A stretch of 64,000 bases of DNA from Enterobacter ludwigii. Its GTDB lineage: Bacteria; Pseudomonadota; Gammaproteobacteria; Enterobacterales; Enterobacteriaceae. The DNA lies in contig NZ_CP017279.1 of NCBI RefSeq assembly GCF_001750725.1, positions 2,728,001 to 2,792,000 of the forward strand, read 5' to 3'. This document shows positions 1-8,793 of this stretch, piece after piece. How positions within the stretch are numbered: position 1 is the stretch's first letter; every line of letters begins with the position of its first letter. The notes beneath the pieces are model-generated. The model saw only the letters and a program-made list of their open reading frames with translations. It was not told the DNA's origin and ran no database searches. A program made the translations under genes and the position numbers.

Positions 1-2
1 CT

Positions 3-323
3 TTCTTCTATGGCTGGGTTGCACAGCAGGCTTCAGAGCAAGGATTTATCTTAGAGATAGATTACTGCGTTCGCTACCCAAATTATTGCCGGTTCTGGAC
101 AAAATCACGTAGAGCCAGCCAGGCAGAATGTCGACAATGGTATGAAAGGAATGTTGAGGAACGCGATTCTGGCTTTTTTTGGAAGAATTTAGTTATCCCA
201 CGATTTTCCGAGGTTCGTTATCGTACCGATGAGCTTATAGCAGGTATTCCTTATACTCCAGCCAAACCAAAAAAAAGAAAGAGTAAAACTATCCCCGTCC
301 CCCAAAAGGAATTGAAAACGTGA
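3..323 (+). CDS. C-terminal part of an unidentified protein (partial, runs off left edge)
   Basis: An open frame enters from the left edge and stops with TGA at 321-323, giving the last 106 residues of a protein. I do not recognise it. It is rich in aromatic and charged residues (RYPNYCRFW, FFWKN) and ends in a Lys/Arg/Pro-rich tail (AKPKKRKSK). Its stop overlaps the GTG start of the next gene by four bases (GTGA), the usual sign of translational coupling, so the two products probably act together. Because the partner has a nuclease-like core, a methyltransferase or specificity partner is possible, but nothing in the visible part proves it. Confidence 0.6.
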   Translation, partial: FFYGWVAQQASEQGFILEIDYCVRYPNYCRFWTKSRRASQAECRQWYERNVEERDSGFFWKNLVIPRFSEVRYRTDELIAGIPYTPAKPKKRKSKTIPVPQKELKT

Positions 324-1408
324 CCAAGAAAGTTACGATCTACGAGTTCGCACAAGCAGAGATGAATCTGCTTGTCAATGCGATGCTGGAACTTGCCGAG
401 AGGACCGGAAATTTCATTAATCCACCCACTGAGATATGGAGCGACCACGTTAGCACAGAGATGCTGCTGTGTGGTAAGGGCTACCATATCGACGACATAG
501 CTGAGCTTCCTTCCTTTGAAAACGCATGGGTGGCACGCTTGGCTTTCCCCTTTAGTATTGAGACAGCAGCAACAGGCTCACTTTACAGGAGGATCGAGTC
601 GTTTACCGATGACCTGATTTCGACTGCATATCAGGAGTCCAACAATTTTCAGAATATCCAACCGGTGTGGATTAAAGAAAACCCGCAATTCTTACCTGTT
701 TATATGCATGTAGCGGGTTCATTTAGTAAACAAGAACTACGTAAACGTATTGGGTCGGCGTCCGATAACTCCATTTCAAAGCCGGCCTCCGAAAAAATAG
801 CAGCCATGCTCACTGCGGCCGCTCGAGCAAGCGTAATTGATCAAGATCGAGTAAAGGAACGTATAAAAGCGACGGTAGAAGGGATAGTTCGCGACCTCGT
901 GGGTAGATTACTTCTCGAGCAATTCGTTGCAAGTGCATTGAGTCGGCACAAAGTCCCCTTTAAGCGAGAGAATGAATATCGAAATCTTGAAGGCGTGGTT
1001 TACGATTTTCGTGCGGACTTCGTGGTTCCCAATGAACAGGAACCAATGGCCTTTCTTGAGGTGCGTAAAAGCTCGTCTCGGCATGCGAGTCTCTACGCCA
1101 AAGATAAAATGTTTTCTGCAATCAATTGGAAAGGCAAGCACCCTAAGTGTTTAGGGGTATTAATTATTGATGGCCCTTGGACAGAAGTGACCATCAAAAT
1201 AATGTCTCGTATATTTGATTACGTGATTCCAATTAATCAAGTCGATGAAGTCGCTGCAAAAATACGGGCTTACCTCGATGGCGATGAGGCCGTTCTCCAG
1301 TGGCTAGTCGATTTCAAAATCATGAGGTATAATCCTGGTAGAGCTCCAGAACTCGCTCCTAAAGTAGAACTTTCACCAGACGAGTTAGAGGATAACAGCG
1401 AAATTTAA
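320..1408 (+). CDS. PD-(D/E)XK nuclease-like protein of unknown system
   Basis: A 362-residue protein starting at GTG 320, chosen because it overlaps the upstream stop (GTGA). The N-terminal half looks helical and has no family I recognise. Around residues 230-265 the pattern VYDFRADFVVP...AFLEVRKSS gives an acidic residue on one strand and E-x-R-K on the next, as in the PD-(D/E)XK restriction-endonuclease fold; a preceding helix (LLLEQFVASALSRH) fits that fold too. It converges on the Gabija-like pair. Together with the overlapping upstream gene it could be a restriction-modification or other defence pair. The function is inference from one motif; the reading frame is solid. Confidence 0.6.
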   Translation: MTKKVTIYEFAQAEMNLLVNAMLELAERTGNFINPPTEIWSDHVSTEMLLCGKGYHIDDIAELPSFENAWVARLAFPFSIETAATGSLYRRIESFTDDLISTAYQESNNFQNIQPVWIKENPQFLPVYMHVAGSFSKQELRKRIGSASDNSISKPASEKIAAMLTAAARASVIDQDRVKERIKATVEGIVRDLVGRLLLEQFVASALSRHKVPFKRENEYRNLEGVVYDFRADFVVPNEQEPMAFLEVRKSSSRHASLYAKDKMFSAINWKGKHPKCLGVLIIDGPWTEVTIKIMSRIFDYVIPINQVDEVAAKIRAYLDGDEAVLQWLVDFKIMRYNPGRAPELAPKVELSPDELEDNSEI

Positions 1409-1458
1409 TATCCACTGACACCAACTTGTGTTGGTTCCTATCCCCCCATGATATGAGC

Positions 1459-1490
1459 AGAGTTTACTTAGATATAAACAAGTAAACTCT
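1459..1490. repeat. 11-bp inverted repeat between convergent genes
   Basis: AGAGTTTACTT and its exact complement AAGTAAACTCT flank a 10-base spacer, between the ends of the nuclease-like gene and the helicase gene. It could form a transcript hairpin or be an operator. No U-run follows on either strand, so a standard terminator is not supported. Confidence 0.45.
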
Positions 1491-1677
1491 CAGTATCTAA
1501 AATCGATATTTATTTCAACAACGCTAGGCAGATGGGAAATCCAACCACATCTATCTTAATAGAAAGACTGAGCCGTTCATTCTGCTGTGTAGTCACACCC
1601 ATTTTAGTTCCACGCACTTTTTGAGAGCTACGGTTCCTTAGAGCCTATTTAGTAATATCAAAAGGCAATAACAATCC

Positions 1678-3516
1678 TCAGGCCATAATTCGTATTTGAT
1701 CAGGCGACAATAGTTTACTTCCAATTAGCTCAGCTTGAGCGCCCTCTGGATTAGCTGTGAAAAGTACTATACGTAGATCCTCCTCAGCACGGGAAAACGA
1801 GACATACACGAGCTTCTGAGTTACAGAGCGTTGCCGATCAGAGGGCTCCCCAGCGGTGAGAGGAGTTAGGGTTTTACTAAAGCTGTATTGGTTCCATGCT
1901 GCTTCGACATCATCATAAACGACCAATACCTTTGGATATTCCTCGCCCTTCACTCCATGTTGAGTGCTATAGGCGGTATTGTTGTTAAGATATTCGAAAT
2001 AGCGGGAGACTCCCCCTGTGGCCATTTTAAAAAATGAGTCTGCGAGCCAGTCTCCTTTGTCGAAACTGTGAAGCTCCTCATTGAAAGGCTCAGTACGTGG
2101 AGGTCGATCAAGATGCTCACTCAACCTTTCTGAGGGCTGGATTATCTGCATCTCGACGCAAAAGTGAAGGAGCGTTCCAATCGTCTCGGTATCCCACAAA
2201 GCATGCAACTGCTCAACCAAAGACCTCGAAGTATCAATCATCACTTTCAGTGACTTTTCCGCATTTAATCCATCGCTCGCGAAAGCAGGACTATCTCTAC
2301 GAAGTAGATTAATAATTTTTCGATCGTCACCTTGGCTTTGAGCTGTTATGAGAGGGCAAATCGTCGAAAGAAATGGTTTAAGAAGGAAATGCGTCCCTTC
2401 CTCAAAAGCATCTTGAGCCCGTGATGAGGCATAGTCTCCAGTGAAGAGGCGATTGAGATCAGCGAAGCCAAGCCGTCGCGCGATCATTTGACGTGCCAGG
2501 AAGAGCTTCATGACATCGTCGCGACCTGCCCAACCCCAGTTTTCGACAGCAGCATCCATACGAGCTAGCGCCCGCTCAATCTGTTCTTCTGAATAGCGCC
2601 TGCGTGGTTCTGTTGGCTCTTCTGCTTTAATTAGCAAAAATTCAACACTACCTTCACATTCAGCATTTTCGCCAGCAGCATACTGCTCAACATCTCCACG
2701 ATAAGCATTGAGAAGTCGGATAACGCTTTTAGAACAGCGAAAGTTTTCAGCTTTCTTGATGACTTTACCTTTGTCTGGTGGCGCAAAATCACCGGCACTT
2801 CGGTCATAAATCTGCTGCCAGGGGTCACCAAAATAGCCAATCATAGGAAGTTCATCACCCGCACAGACGAGATTGAGTCCTGAGACGATTCCCTCAAATG
2901 TGTCCTGTGCTTCGTCGACGAAGATGTAAGGAAAACGTAGGCCAATGATCCGTCTAAGTGTTTGATTATTTCCAAGCAAGTAGGTTGCAATTTCTATGAC
3001 ATCATCATGCCCAATCTGTCCTTTTTCGTAATCACTGAAGCTAGTGTCAGAATAGTCAAAATGATTGACTGCTTCGAGAAGGGCAAGCTGTTCTGTCAGT
3101 CGTTCTATTTTTGCGCGGGCTTTAAGTGCCTTTTTACTGTTACCGCCGTTATCATCTTCCATAGCCTTGTCTATAAGATTTGGAATACGGCTTTCATATA
3201 ACGCTTGACGAATATTTTCGTGGAAATGGCTAATTAAGCCCCACAGAAATCCATGAAGAGTCGAAACTAGGTACAACTCATCAAACCCCAATCTTTTCTT
3301 GATGACCTCAACCGCACGCTTGGTAAAGGTAATACAAGCAATGCGTTGACCATGCTTTCTAAGGATATTCCCTTCATTATCCCGGACCCTGCCAAGAGCA
3401 TCTACCAGTGAACTAGTCTTGCCCGCGCCTGCGCCGGCTATCATCGCAAAACTACGATGGCCATCGATGCATGCACGGACTTGAATATCCGCTTCGCTTT
3501 CTATCCATGTCCTCAT
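1678..3516 (-). CDS. gajB: UvrD/REP-family helicase, GajB-like (Gabija-type defence)
   Basis: A superfamily 1 helicase of about 612 residues. Walker A is GAGAGKTS at about residue 28. It also has a UvrD-type Walker B (FVDEAQD), motif III (GDPWQQIY), motif IV-like FRCSKSVI, and the C-terminal motifs QHGVKGEEYPKV and VYVSFSRAEEDL. I chose ATG 3516 over the longer frame because GGGAG precedes it at good distance and it lies one base after the stop of the OLD nuclease (TAG-c-ATG), so the two are co-translated. An OLD-type nuclease followed by a UvrD-like helicase is the Gabija layout (GajA then GajB). Both proteins are longer than the best-studied Gabija (about 580 and 490 residues), so 'Gabija-like' is safer than a firm assignment. 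Confidence 0.8.
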   Translation of the reverse strand: MRTWIESEADIQVRACIDGHRSFAMIAGAGAGKTSSLVDALGRVRDNEGNILRKHGQRIACITFTKRAVEVIKKRLGFDELYLVSTLHGFLWGLISHFHENIRQALYESRIPNLIDKAMEDDNGGNSKKALKARAKIERLTEQLALLEAVNHFDYSDTSFSDYEKGQIGHDDVIEIATYLLGNNQTLRRIIGLRFPYIFVDEAQDTFEGIVSGLNLVCAGDELPMIGYFGDPWQQIYDRSAGDFAPPDKGKVIKKAENFRCSKSVIRLLNAYRGDVEQYAAGENAECEGSVEFLLIKAEEPTEPRRRYSEEQIERALARMDAAVENWGWAGRDDVMKLFLARQMIARRLGFADLNRLFTGDYASSRAQDAFEEGTHFLLKPFLSTICPLITAQSQGDDRKIINLLRRDSPAFASDGLNAEKSLKVMIDTSRSLVEQLHALWDTETIGTLLHFCVEMQIIQPSERLSEHLDRPPRTEPFNEELHSFDKGDWLADSFFKMATGGVSRYFEYLNNNTAYSTQHGVKGEEYPKVLVVYDDVEAAWNQYSFSKTLTPLTAGEPSDRQRSVTQKLVYVSFSRAEEDLRIVLFTANPEGAQAELIGSKLLSPDQIRIMA

Positions 3517-3517
3517 G

Positions 3518-5623
3518 CTATTCTCCCGCCGCGATAGAGGCTTTTGTATCCACCACAACTGGTAGCGGGGGTAATAGGCGCGACTCAAGCCATTTCAACC
3601 CTTCGGCAATATATCCAGGGACAATCCATTGCTCAGCGCAAGCCAAGATGTCCATAGCAAAATCAGTTTTTTTGAAATTATCCGACCGAACCATATCGTA
3701 AACATCTTGGTAAGCGTCGCTGAGAGACGCTCGGACAGTAATGCCAATAGATAAAGCACCAGATCGAAGGAGCCCAAAATTCTCATATACAATTGCTTCT
3801 TCCAACGTGCGCGGACGTAACATCTCGCTGGCATCATTTTCCTCGACCAAAACATCTGTCTGAAAAGCGATGCAACGATCCTTATCGTTGTGTTGCTTCT
3901 GCGCGCAAGTCAATGCGATCAGTTGGTCAATTGTTGTCAGCCCACAAAGTTTCTTTAGGGACGCGTTGGACGTTTTTGCTCCAGCAACATCCGCTCGACA
4001 GGCTTTGGGATAACCGGTAGGTGAAACTGAATCAATGTCTGTGATAACAAGATAGGGAATATGAAGGAAGCTAAGCAAACCCTCGAAACGGTGAGCATAC
4101 GCTCCCCCTACCTCCAAAACTGTGAGATACACAGTCCGTAATCGCTCTGCAGCACGCTCAATCATGGTCGGCATTAACAACTTCTCAACAGCGCCTTCAA
4201 CAAGGATGCCAGCATCGGCGAAAAATAGGTCACAGTGTGTTAGACGTAAATAACGTTTAAGGAAGGCTAGCGATTCTGATGGTGGGATAACCTTACCATC
4301 AATTGTCTCCACATTCGGCTGGAAAGCGCGGAGGCTTCGAACCATTGACGCATTGCGAATGCTAGCAGCTTCTGTTTCACCCTCACAATGGCAGCGCTGG
4401 AAATAGCGAACTTTCTCAAAATCCACAGCCTCCATGATATGCGAGGAATGCGTGGTTATAACAAGTTGCGGTACGAGATTCGGTTCTCCAGCCACCTCAG
4501 CGGATTGATTAATTACCTGCCAAATGTTGGATATAAAAGTTTGTTGTACCTGAGCATGGAGATGAACTTCAGGTTCTTCAATGAAAATCATCAGGCACAG
4601 AGGTCTGTTCTCGGTGGTCATTACCCATTGAGAATGGAAGTGACGCGCCTGAATGGCCATATAAATTAGATTTTTGAATCCAAGCCCGTTATAGAGCTCA
4701 GGTAGTTCATGCTTCCGGCTAGGGTCAATATAAAGCAATTCGGTATTCCCCCGAAGAGCAGTCTCGGGGCTAAGCGATGATATAATCTGCAATTCGCGAT
4801 CATTAATTGACGGCACACCAAGGCGCTTGATGAGATTGATCAGTGGGGCAAATTGCTTTGCATAGTGATCAGTCAGCTGTTTGTTATTCGCATCGATTAC
4901 GCTGTGAGCATCAGCGGCATGGTCAACCTGCTCAAGGTTCTTTTGGTAGAAGGTAGCAAATGCCGAAGAGAGCCTATTACTGCGACTGCTGTTGTCATCG
5001 TTAATGTTGCGCTGCGCGTCCACGAACTCAACACGTATGAGCTGCTTAAGAAGACGCTTGCCTTCGTCAGGATCAAGATAACTCGACAAGATCTCAGACG
5101 GTGCTCCCTCCTGAATCTTCTCGTCTAGTGAGTAGTAACAAACCGTAAAATGTCGGCCAAGATTTCCGTCGATAGATAGATATTGCGAAAGCGACTTAGA
5201 GCTCGTTCCATCTTCCTTGGGAGGATAGGCAGCGTTGTAATTCTCGTATAACTTCCTTACTTCAGAGACCTCATACGACAGCCTAATCCCTACATTCGTG
5301 AAATCCGAAAGATTTGGCAATAATGTGAAAACTCTACCAAAACCGATGCTTTCGGGATCGATAGCGAACCAAAGGTCAAGACTAATTTTGGGAAGGAGCG
5401 TCTCATCTCCGGTCAATCCAAATGTGTCTAAATCTGCTATCCGGGCGACAGAAAAGTCGTAGATCTTGAAATCTCGTCCCCCCAGAAAGCAACGAAAAAC
5501 CGCAGTGGCAGAAGTTTTGCCACTGTTGTTGGGACCAACAAAAATGGACTCCTTCTCTTCAATGTCAATCTGCACATTTTCCAATCGACGGAAGTTCCGA
5601 ATCGCTACACGACTTACTTTCAT
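3518..5623 (-). CDS. gajA: OLD-family ATPase/Toprim endonuclease, GajA-like
   Basis: A 701-residue protein with an N-terminal SMC/ABC-type ATPase and a C-terminal Toprim nuclease domain. Walker A is GPNNSGKT at 30-37. Walker B is IFIEEPEVHLH around 346-355. A histidine switch lies in ITTHSSHIMEA (389-399). The Toprim acidic residues are in VEGAVEK (475-481) and TDID (528-531). In Gabija, GajA nicks specific DNA when nucleotide pools fall during phage infection and works with GajB. Here the helicase gene starts one base downstream. It is about 120 residues longer than the model GajA, with insertions in the ATPase part. The start is the ATG at 5623. The alternative is another OLD/UvrD defence pair outside Gabija. 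Confidence 0.8.
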   Translation of the reverse strand: MKVSRVAIRNFRRLENVQIDIEEKESIFVGPNNSGKTSATAVFRCFLGGRDFKIYDFSVARIADLDTFGLTGDETLLPKISLDLWFAIDPESIGFGRVFTLLPNLSDFTNVGIRLSYEVSEVRKLYENYNAAYPPKEDGTSSKSLSQYLSIDGNLGRHFTVCYYSLDEKIQEGAPSEILSSYLDPDEGKRLLKQLIRVEFVDAQRNINDDNSSRSNRLSSAFATFYQKNLEQVDHAADAHSVIDANNKQLTDHYAKQFAPLINLIKRLGVPSINDRELQIISSLSPETALRGNTELLYIDPSRKHELPELYNGLGFKNLIYMAIQARHFHSQWVMTTENRPLCLMIFIEEPEVHLHAQVQQTFISNIWQVINQSAEVAGEPNLVPQLVITTHSSHIMEAVDFEKVRYFQRCHCEGETEAASIRNASMVRSLRAFQPNVETIDGKVIPPSESLAFLKRYLRLTHCDLFFADAGILVEGAVEKLLMPTMIERAAERLRTVYLTVLEVGGAYAHRFEGLLSFLHIPYLVITDIDSVSPTGYPKACRADVAGAKTSNASLKKLCGLTTIDQLIALTCAQKQHNDKDRCIAFQTDVLVEENDASEMLRPRTLEEAIVYENFGLLRSGALSIGITVRASLSDAYQDVYDMVRSDNFKKTDFAMDILACAEQWIVPGYIAEGLKWLESRLLPPLPVVVDTKASIAAGE

Positions 5624-5821
5624 TTAATCCCTCCTTGACACTTCAAGATAGCAATCCGAAAACTGATGCTACTCGCTTCGTTTATTTTGAGGACATTTTT
5701 TACATTTTTTTCAGCCCTTGCTGAGAAGTTTGTTCCAGAAATGACTTTGAACAAATATTCTTACTTTTATGCCCCTTGAGGAGCGGTATGCATAATGCAA
5801 CATGAGGTGAACGCAGATTAA

Positions 5822-6256
5822 TTACTTACGTCGTTGTTCCCTATGATCTTGCAACATCTGCAGATTGCTCCAAAAATCCTCATCAGTACCAAATATGACA
5901 GCAAGAACGCGAGCCTCATCATCCGTAAGACGACGCAAACCGCAGATAATATCGTCAATATACTGCTTGCAGATACCCATAGCTTCCGCCAGTTCATCAT
6001 GAGACATGTTCAGCGGTTTTAAAAATTCCTCTACCAGCATCTCTCCCACTGTCACAGGCCCGTCAGTATCTGCTTTTGTGTAGTATGCAAGAATCTCTGA
6101 ACGCCCCTGCTCATACGTCAGTTCACCTGAAATAATACGTGCCTTAATGGACTCGTACAGTGGCGTACCACTGGGGTCCATTCCTTCAAGTCTCAGGGAA
6201 GCCTCTGCTTTACGAAAGCCCTCATTGCGTAACCGTGAATCGGAAGTCCTGGACAT
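5822..6256 (-). CDS. Fic-antitoxin (VbhA-like) domain fused to a HigA-type HTH, no adjacent toxin
   Basis: 144 residues starting at ATG 6256, preceded by AAAGGA; a longer upstream frame has no such site. Residues 10-55 resemble the VbhA antitoxin and contain SLRLEG (20-25), which fits the (S/T)xxxE(G/N) motif by which class I antitoxins block the Fic active site. Residues about 65-140 form an XRE/HigA-type helix-turn-helix (GEMLVEEFLKPLNMSHDELAEAMG and following, ending in the HigA-like FGTDEDFWSNLQ). No Fic toxin or HigB gene lies next to it. It is downstream of trbL. It may protect the host from a toxin carried elsewhere, or regulate transcription. The domain calls are by motif recognition. 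Confidence 0.7.
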   Translation of the reverse strand: MSRTSDSRLRNEGFRKAEASLRLEGMDPSGTPLYESIKARIISGELTYEQGRSEILAYYTKADTDGPVTVGEMLVEEFLKPLNMSHDELAEAMGICKQYIDDIICGLRRLTDDEARVLAVIFGTDEDFWSNLQMLQDHREQRRK

Positions 6257-6338
6257 AGTTTTTCCTTTGAGTTGCAGAAGTAAAGTTCGCTCAGTGGAAG
6301 CGTCAGCTCGCGCTCCCCCGTAAACTGATGCGCTTGAT

Positions 6339-7730
6339 TCAATAATTATTATTGCCGGATAAGCTATCTCCGGCAAAATCATCATGGTCGAGGTTATCCC
6401 GACGAGTAGCTGTTTGTTTACGTATCTGAGTCGCCAGCTCCCCTCCAATTGTCCGTTGGACACGAGAAGAATCGCTACTTCGCTTCATTGTCTGGTATTC
6501 AGCAGCTCCGTTAGCCATACTGCTTCCCATATGGCTTGCCATGCGGCCAGCTCGTGAGAATGAAGCAAACCCCTGACTTCCTCCTCTGGCGCTACCTGAA
6601 CTGCTCCCAGCAGACGAACCACCGGAACCGCCTGAGGGTTGGCCGCCAGAAGTATCTACGGAACCGGTATCTTCCCCGCCGCCAAATCCGCCACCGGAAC
6701 CACCTCCACCGCCTGAACCAGATTCTTCGGCCATGGCAGCTTGCGCAGACTCGAACGCTGCCTTTAATGCAGAGGCTCCGCCGCTGACTTGAGCTGATGC
6801 CCCCATTGCCATTGCTCCAGCACCGCTGATGGCAGTAGCGGCTGCGCCGGTAATCATACCCGCCCCAAATCCACCAATCCCTTGTAAAGAAGCCCCTCCT
6901 ACAACACCTGATAACAACAGTGGTAGCTTATTCGTTAATACTAACAGGATAATTGACGCCAGAAGCAAAACGATAAGACTATTAAGATCAGGAACATCAT
7001 CTTTAATAAGAGAAAAATATTGATCTATAAATGATTGTCCAACCCCAATAATTAATGTCATCGTGAATAATTGAATGCCAATCGATAAAACAGTTCGTAA
7101 GTAATTAATTGCTATATCAGAGGTCCATTTCGAACCACCAAACCCGAGTAATATAACTCCGGCATAACATAACACCCATGCAGAAACCAACATGATTAGC
7201 ATATTTATCGCTATAAGGGACATCACTACCAAAACGATTATCGCGACTGTTATCATAATGGTGGATATCATTGGCGACCAAATTGATGCGGCTGAACTGA
7301 CCTTTGTTAATATCGCAAACGCCATATCAACTATGCTTGATGGAGAAATACCAGTACTTATTCCTAAAGCGTTTGCTGCAAGTTGTCTCATTGAATTAAT
7401 TATGGATTGCGATATGGATGGGCCGTTGATTAAAAGATAATAAAAAAAACCAATGACGGCAAAAAAGCGAACTATTTCAGCAAGTACCCCTGTCAACCCT
7501 TCCCCTTGCATCGCCATCATACCAAATGTCCAAACCATACTTATTAATACCAGCCCCCAGAAGAGCCAATTTGCATAGTCAGCAATTACTGTTGTCCATG
7601 TACTGGCTACTTGTTGAAACTTGTCTAATAAAGTATCAAGTAGCCCGCTACTATCTAATTGACCAGCATAGGCATTTATAGAAAAGAAAAGGATGATACC
7701 TAAAAAGGTGAGCTTACTTACTATTTTCAT
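6339..7730 (-). CDS. trbL: TrbL, IncP-type mating-pore inner-membrane protein (VirB6-like)
   Basis: About 463 residues. An N-terminal signal sequence (MKIVSKLTFLGIILFFSINAYA) is followed by several long hydrophobic helices up to about residue 280, then a Gly/Ser/Ala-rich low-complexity tail, as in P-type TrbL proteins. TrbL is the polytopic VirB6-like component of the type IV secretion channel. It follows trbK and trbJ in the IncP order J-K-L. ATG 7730 is preferred; an in-frame ATG three codons earlier overlaps the trbK stop. No other channel genes (trbB-I) are present, so it cannot build a pore alone and presumably inserts into a helper plasmid's apparatus. Confidence 0.85.
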   Translation of the reverse strand: MKIVSKLTFLGIILFFSINAYAGQLDSSGLLDTLLDKFQQVASTWTTVIADYANWLFWGLVLISMVWTFGMMAMQGEGLTGVLAEIVRFFAVIGFFYYLLINGPSISQSIINSMRQLAANALGISTGISPSSIVDMAFAILTKVSSAASIWSPMISTIMITVAIIVLVVMSLIAINMLIMLVSAWVLCYAGVILLGFGGSKWTSDIAINYLRTVLSIGIQLFTMTLIIGVGQSFIDQYFSLIKDDVPDLNSLIVLLLASIILLVLTNKLPLLLSGVVGGASLQGIGGFGAGMITGAAATAISGAGAMAMGASAQVSGGASALKAAFESAQAAMAEESGSGGGGGSGGGFGGGEDTGSVDTSGGQPSGGSGGSSAGSSSGSARGGSQGFASFSRAGRMASHMGSSMANGAAEYQTMKRSSDSSRVQRTIGGELATQIRKQTATRRDNLDHDDFAGDSLSGNNNY

Positions 7731-7732
7731 GA

Positions 7733-7906
7733 TTACCATTCTCGTTTAGGGCTTGGTTTATTATTACTCCGTAGAGCACATTTATCGTATTTATGTTCAT
7801 CAAATTTATTATCTGGCGTCGATAAACAATCTTTATCATTTTTATCGCAAGAACATATAGCCAATAAACTGATCAGAATAAATACAATCAAAAGATTATC
7901 TTTCAT
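7733..7906 (-). CDS. trbK: TrbK-like entry-exclusion lipoprotein
   Basis: A 57-residue lipoprotein. The start ATG 7906 is preceded by GAGG at good distance; an upstream TTG in frame is not needed. The signal MKDNLLIVFILISLLAICSC ends in a lipobox with the modified Cys near residue 19-20; the mature part is short and charged. Size, lipobox and the position between trbJ and trbL match IncP TrbK, which in a recipient cell blocks entry of related plasmids. The C-terminus PSPKREW nearly repeats that of the preceding TrbJ (PSPKRIW). Confidence 0.75.
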   Translation of the reverse strand: MKDNLLIVFILISLLAICSCDKNDKDCLSTPDNKFDEHKYDKCALRSNNKPSPKREW

Positions 7907-7917
7907 TCTGCATTTCC

Positions 7918-8712
7918 TCACCAAATTCGCTTCGGGCTTGGTGTATTCTCTCCGGCTAACGCTTTTTCATCAGCGGCTATCTGTTGTGATTCTTTATCTG
8001 CCTGAGCCTGTGCCAGTGTTGCTGCAGCGCTTTGCTGGGCTACCAGAAGTGAGCGGATTTGCAGTAACTGATTTGTCTGTGCACTGGCAAGCTGGTTTGC
8101 CGCCTGAATAGCTTCCATTTGCCCTTGTGCGCCGCTTGCCTGAGTTTGTAATTCGGCAAGATTATCAGCATCGCTCTGCAGGGTGTTCTGCTGTTCGTCA
8201 ATTACCTTAAATACTGCGTCATTGGCCTTTTTACGCGCCCCTGAGCTGTTCTGTTCAGCTTCACGCAGTGCACTAATTTCAGACGCGGTACATTCAACAT
8301 TGCTGTTAAAGCAAGGTGATGTCCTGTAGTAGTTAACATCCTGATATCGTTTCAGGTACGCATCGAGACTCCCGGCCTGATTCTTGTAGTAATTAAGGGT
8401 ATCCTGCACCTGCAACAATTTATTAATTGTTGAATTTGCCTGGTCCCAGATATAGGCCGCAGGAGCTACGGTGTTCTGCAGCATGTTTTCATACTGCTGC
8501 AGCTGCGTCTGGTACTGCTGGATTTGTTTAGCCACAGCCTGAACGTTGTTAACTGCGCTGATTGTGGTCTGTACCACATTAGTGCCATCAATAACGGGAA
8601 TTCCGGCCTTCACCGGTAATGCCATGACGGACGCCACGAAAGGAACTATTAAAGATTTTTTAGCGGCTAAAATCCCTCTTTGTGATGAAACCAATCGGAA
8701 CATTGAATTCAT
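7918..8712 (-). CDS. trbJ: TrbJ, IncP-type pilus/mating-pore protein (VirB5-like)
   Basis: 264 residues starting at ATG 8712, with AGAGGTG upstream. A signal peptide is cleaved near ALPVKA-GIPVID. The mature protein is helical and Gln/Ala-rich (VAKQIQQYQTQLQQYENML; later AELQTQASGAQGQ), as in TrbJ, the VirB5-like periplasmic or pilus-associated component. It heads the trbJ-trbK-trbL set directly downstream of traJ; in RP4 these two loci are far apart, so the arrangement is a condensed selection. An exact KorB operator (8659-8671) lies in codons 14-18. Confidence 0.85.
   Translation of the reverse strand: MNSMFRLVSSQRGILAAKKSLIVPFVASVMALPVKAGIPVIDGTNVVQTTISAVNNVQAVAKQIQQYQTQLQQYENMLQNTVAPAAYIWDQANSTINKLLQVQDTLNYYKNQAGSLDAYLKRYQDVNYYRTSPCFNSNVECTASEISALREAEQNSSGARKKANDAVFKVIDEQQNTLQSDADNLAELQTQASGAQGQMEAIQAANQLASAQTNQLLQIRSLLVAQQSAAATLAQAQADKESQQIAADEKALAGENTPSPKRIW
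8659..8671. promoter_or_regulatory. KorB operator (TTTAGCGGCTAAA), inside trbJ start
   Basis: Exact match to the 13-bp palindromic operator of RK2/RP4 KorB, TTTAGC(G/C)GCTAAA. It lies 41-53 bases inside trbJ. In IncP plasmids KorB represses replication and transfer promoters from near and far sites and is also the ParB-type partition protein. No korB gene is in the window. Confidence 0.8.
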
Positions 8713-8793
8713 TTTCTCACCTCTTATTCAACAGATTAGTAATCTTTAACACTCTGTCTGTTAACAGACGCAGGTATATAGGAAACCACACAT

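Noticed and set aside
6257..6338. Toxin gene beside the antitoxin-like gene
   Set aside because: The gap is 82 bases and the next genes are trbL and the OLD nuclease; no Fic motif or HigB-like frame is visible.
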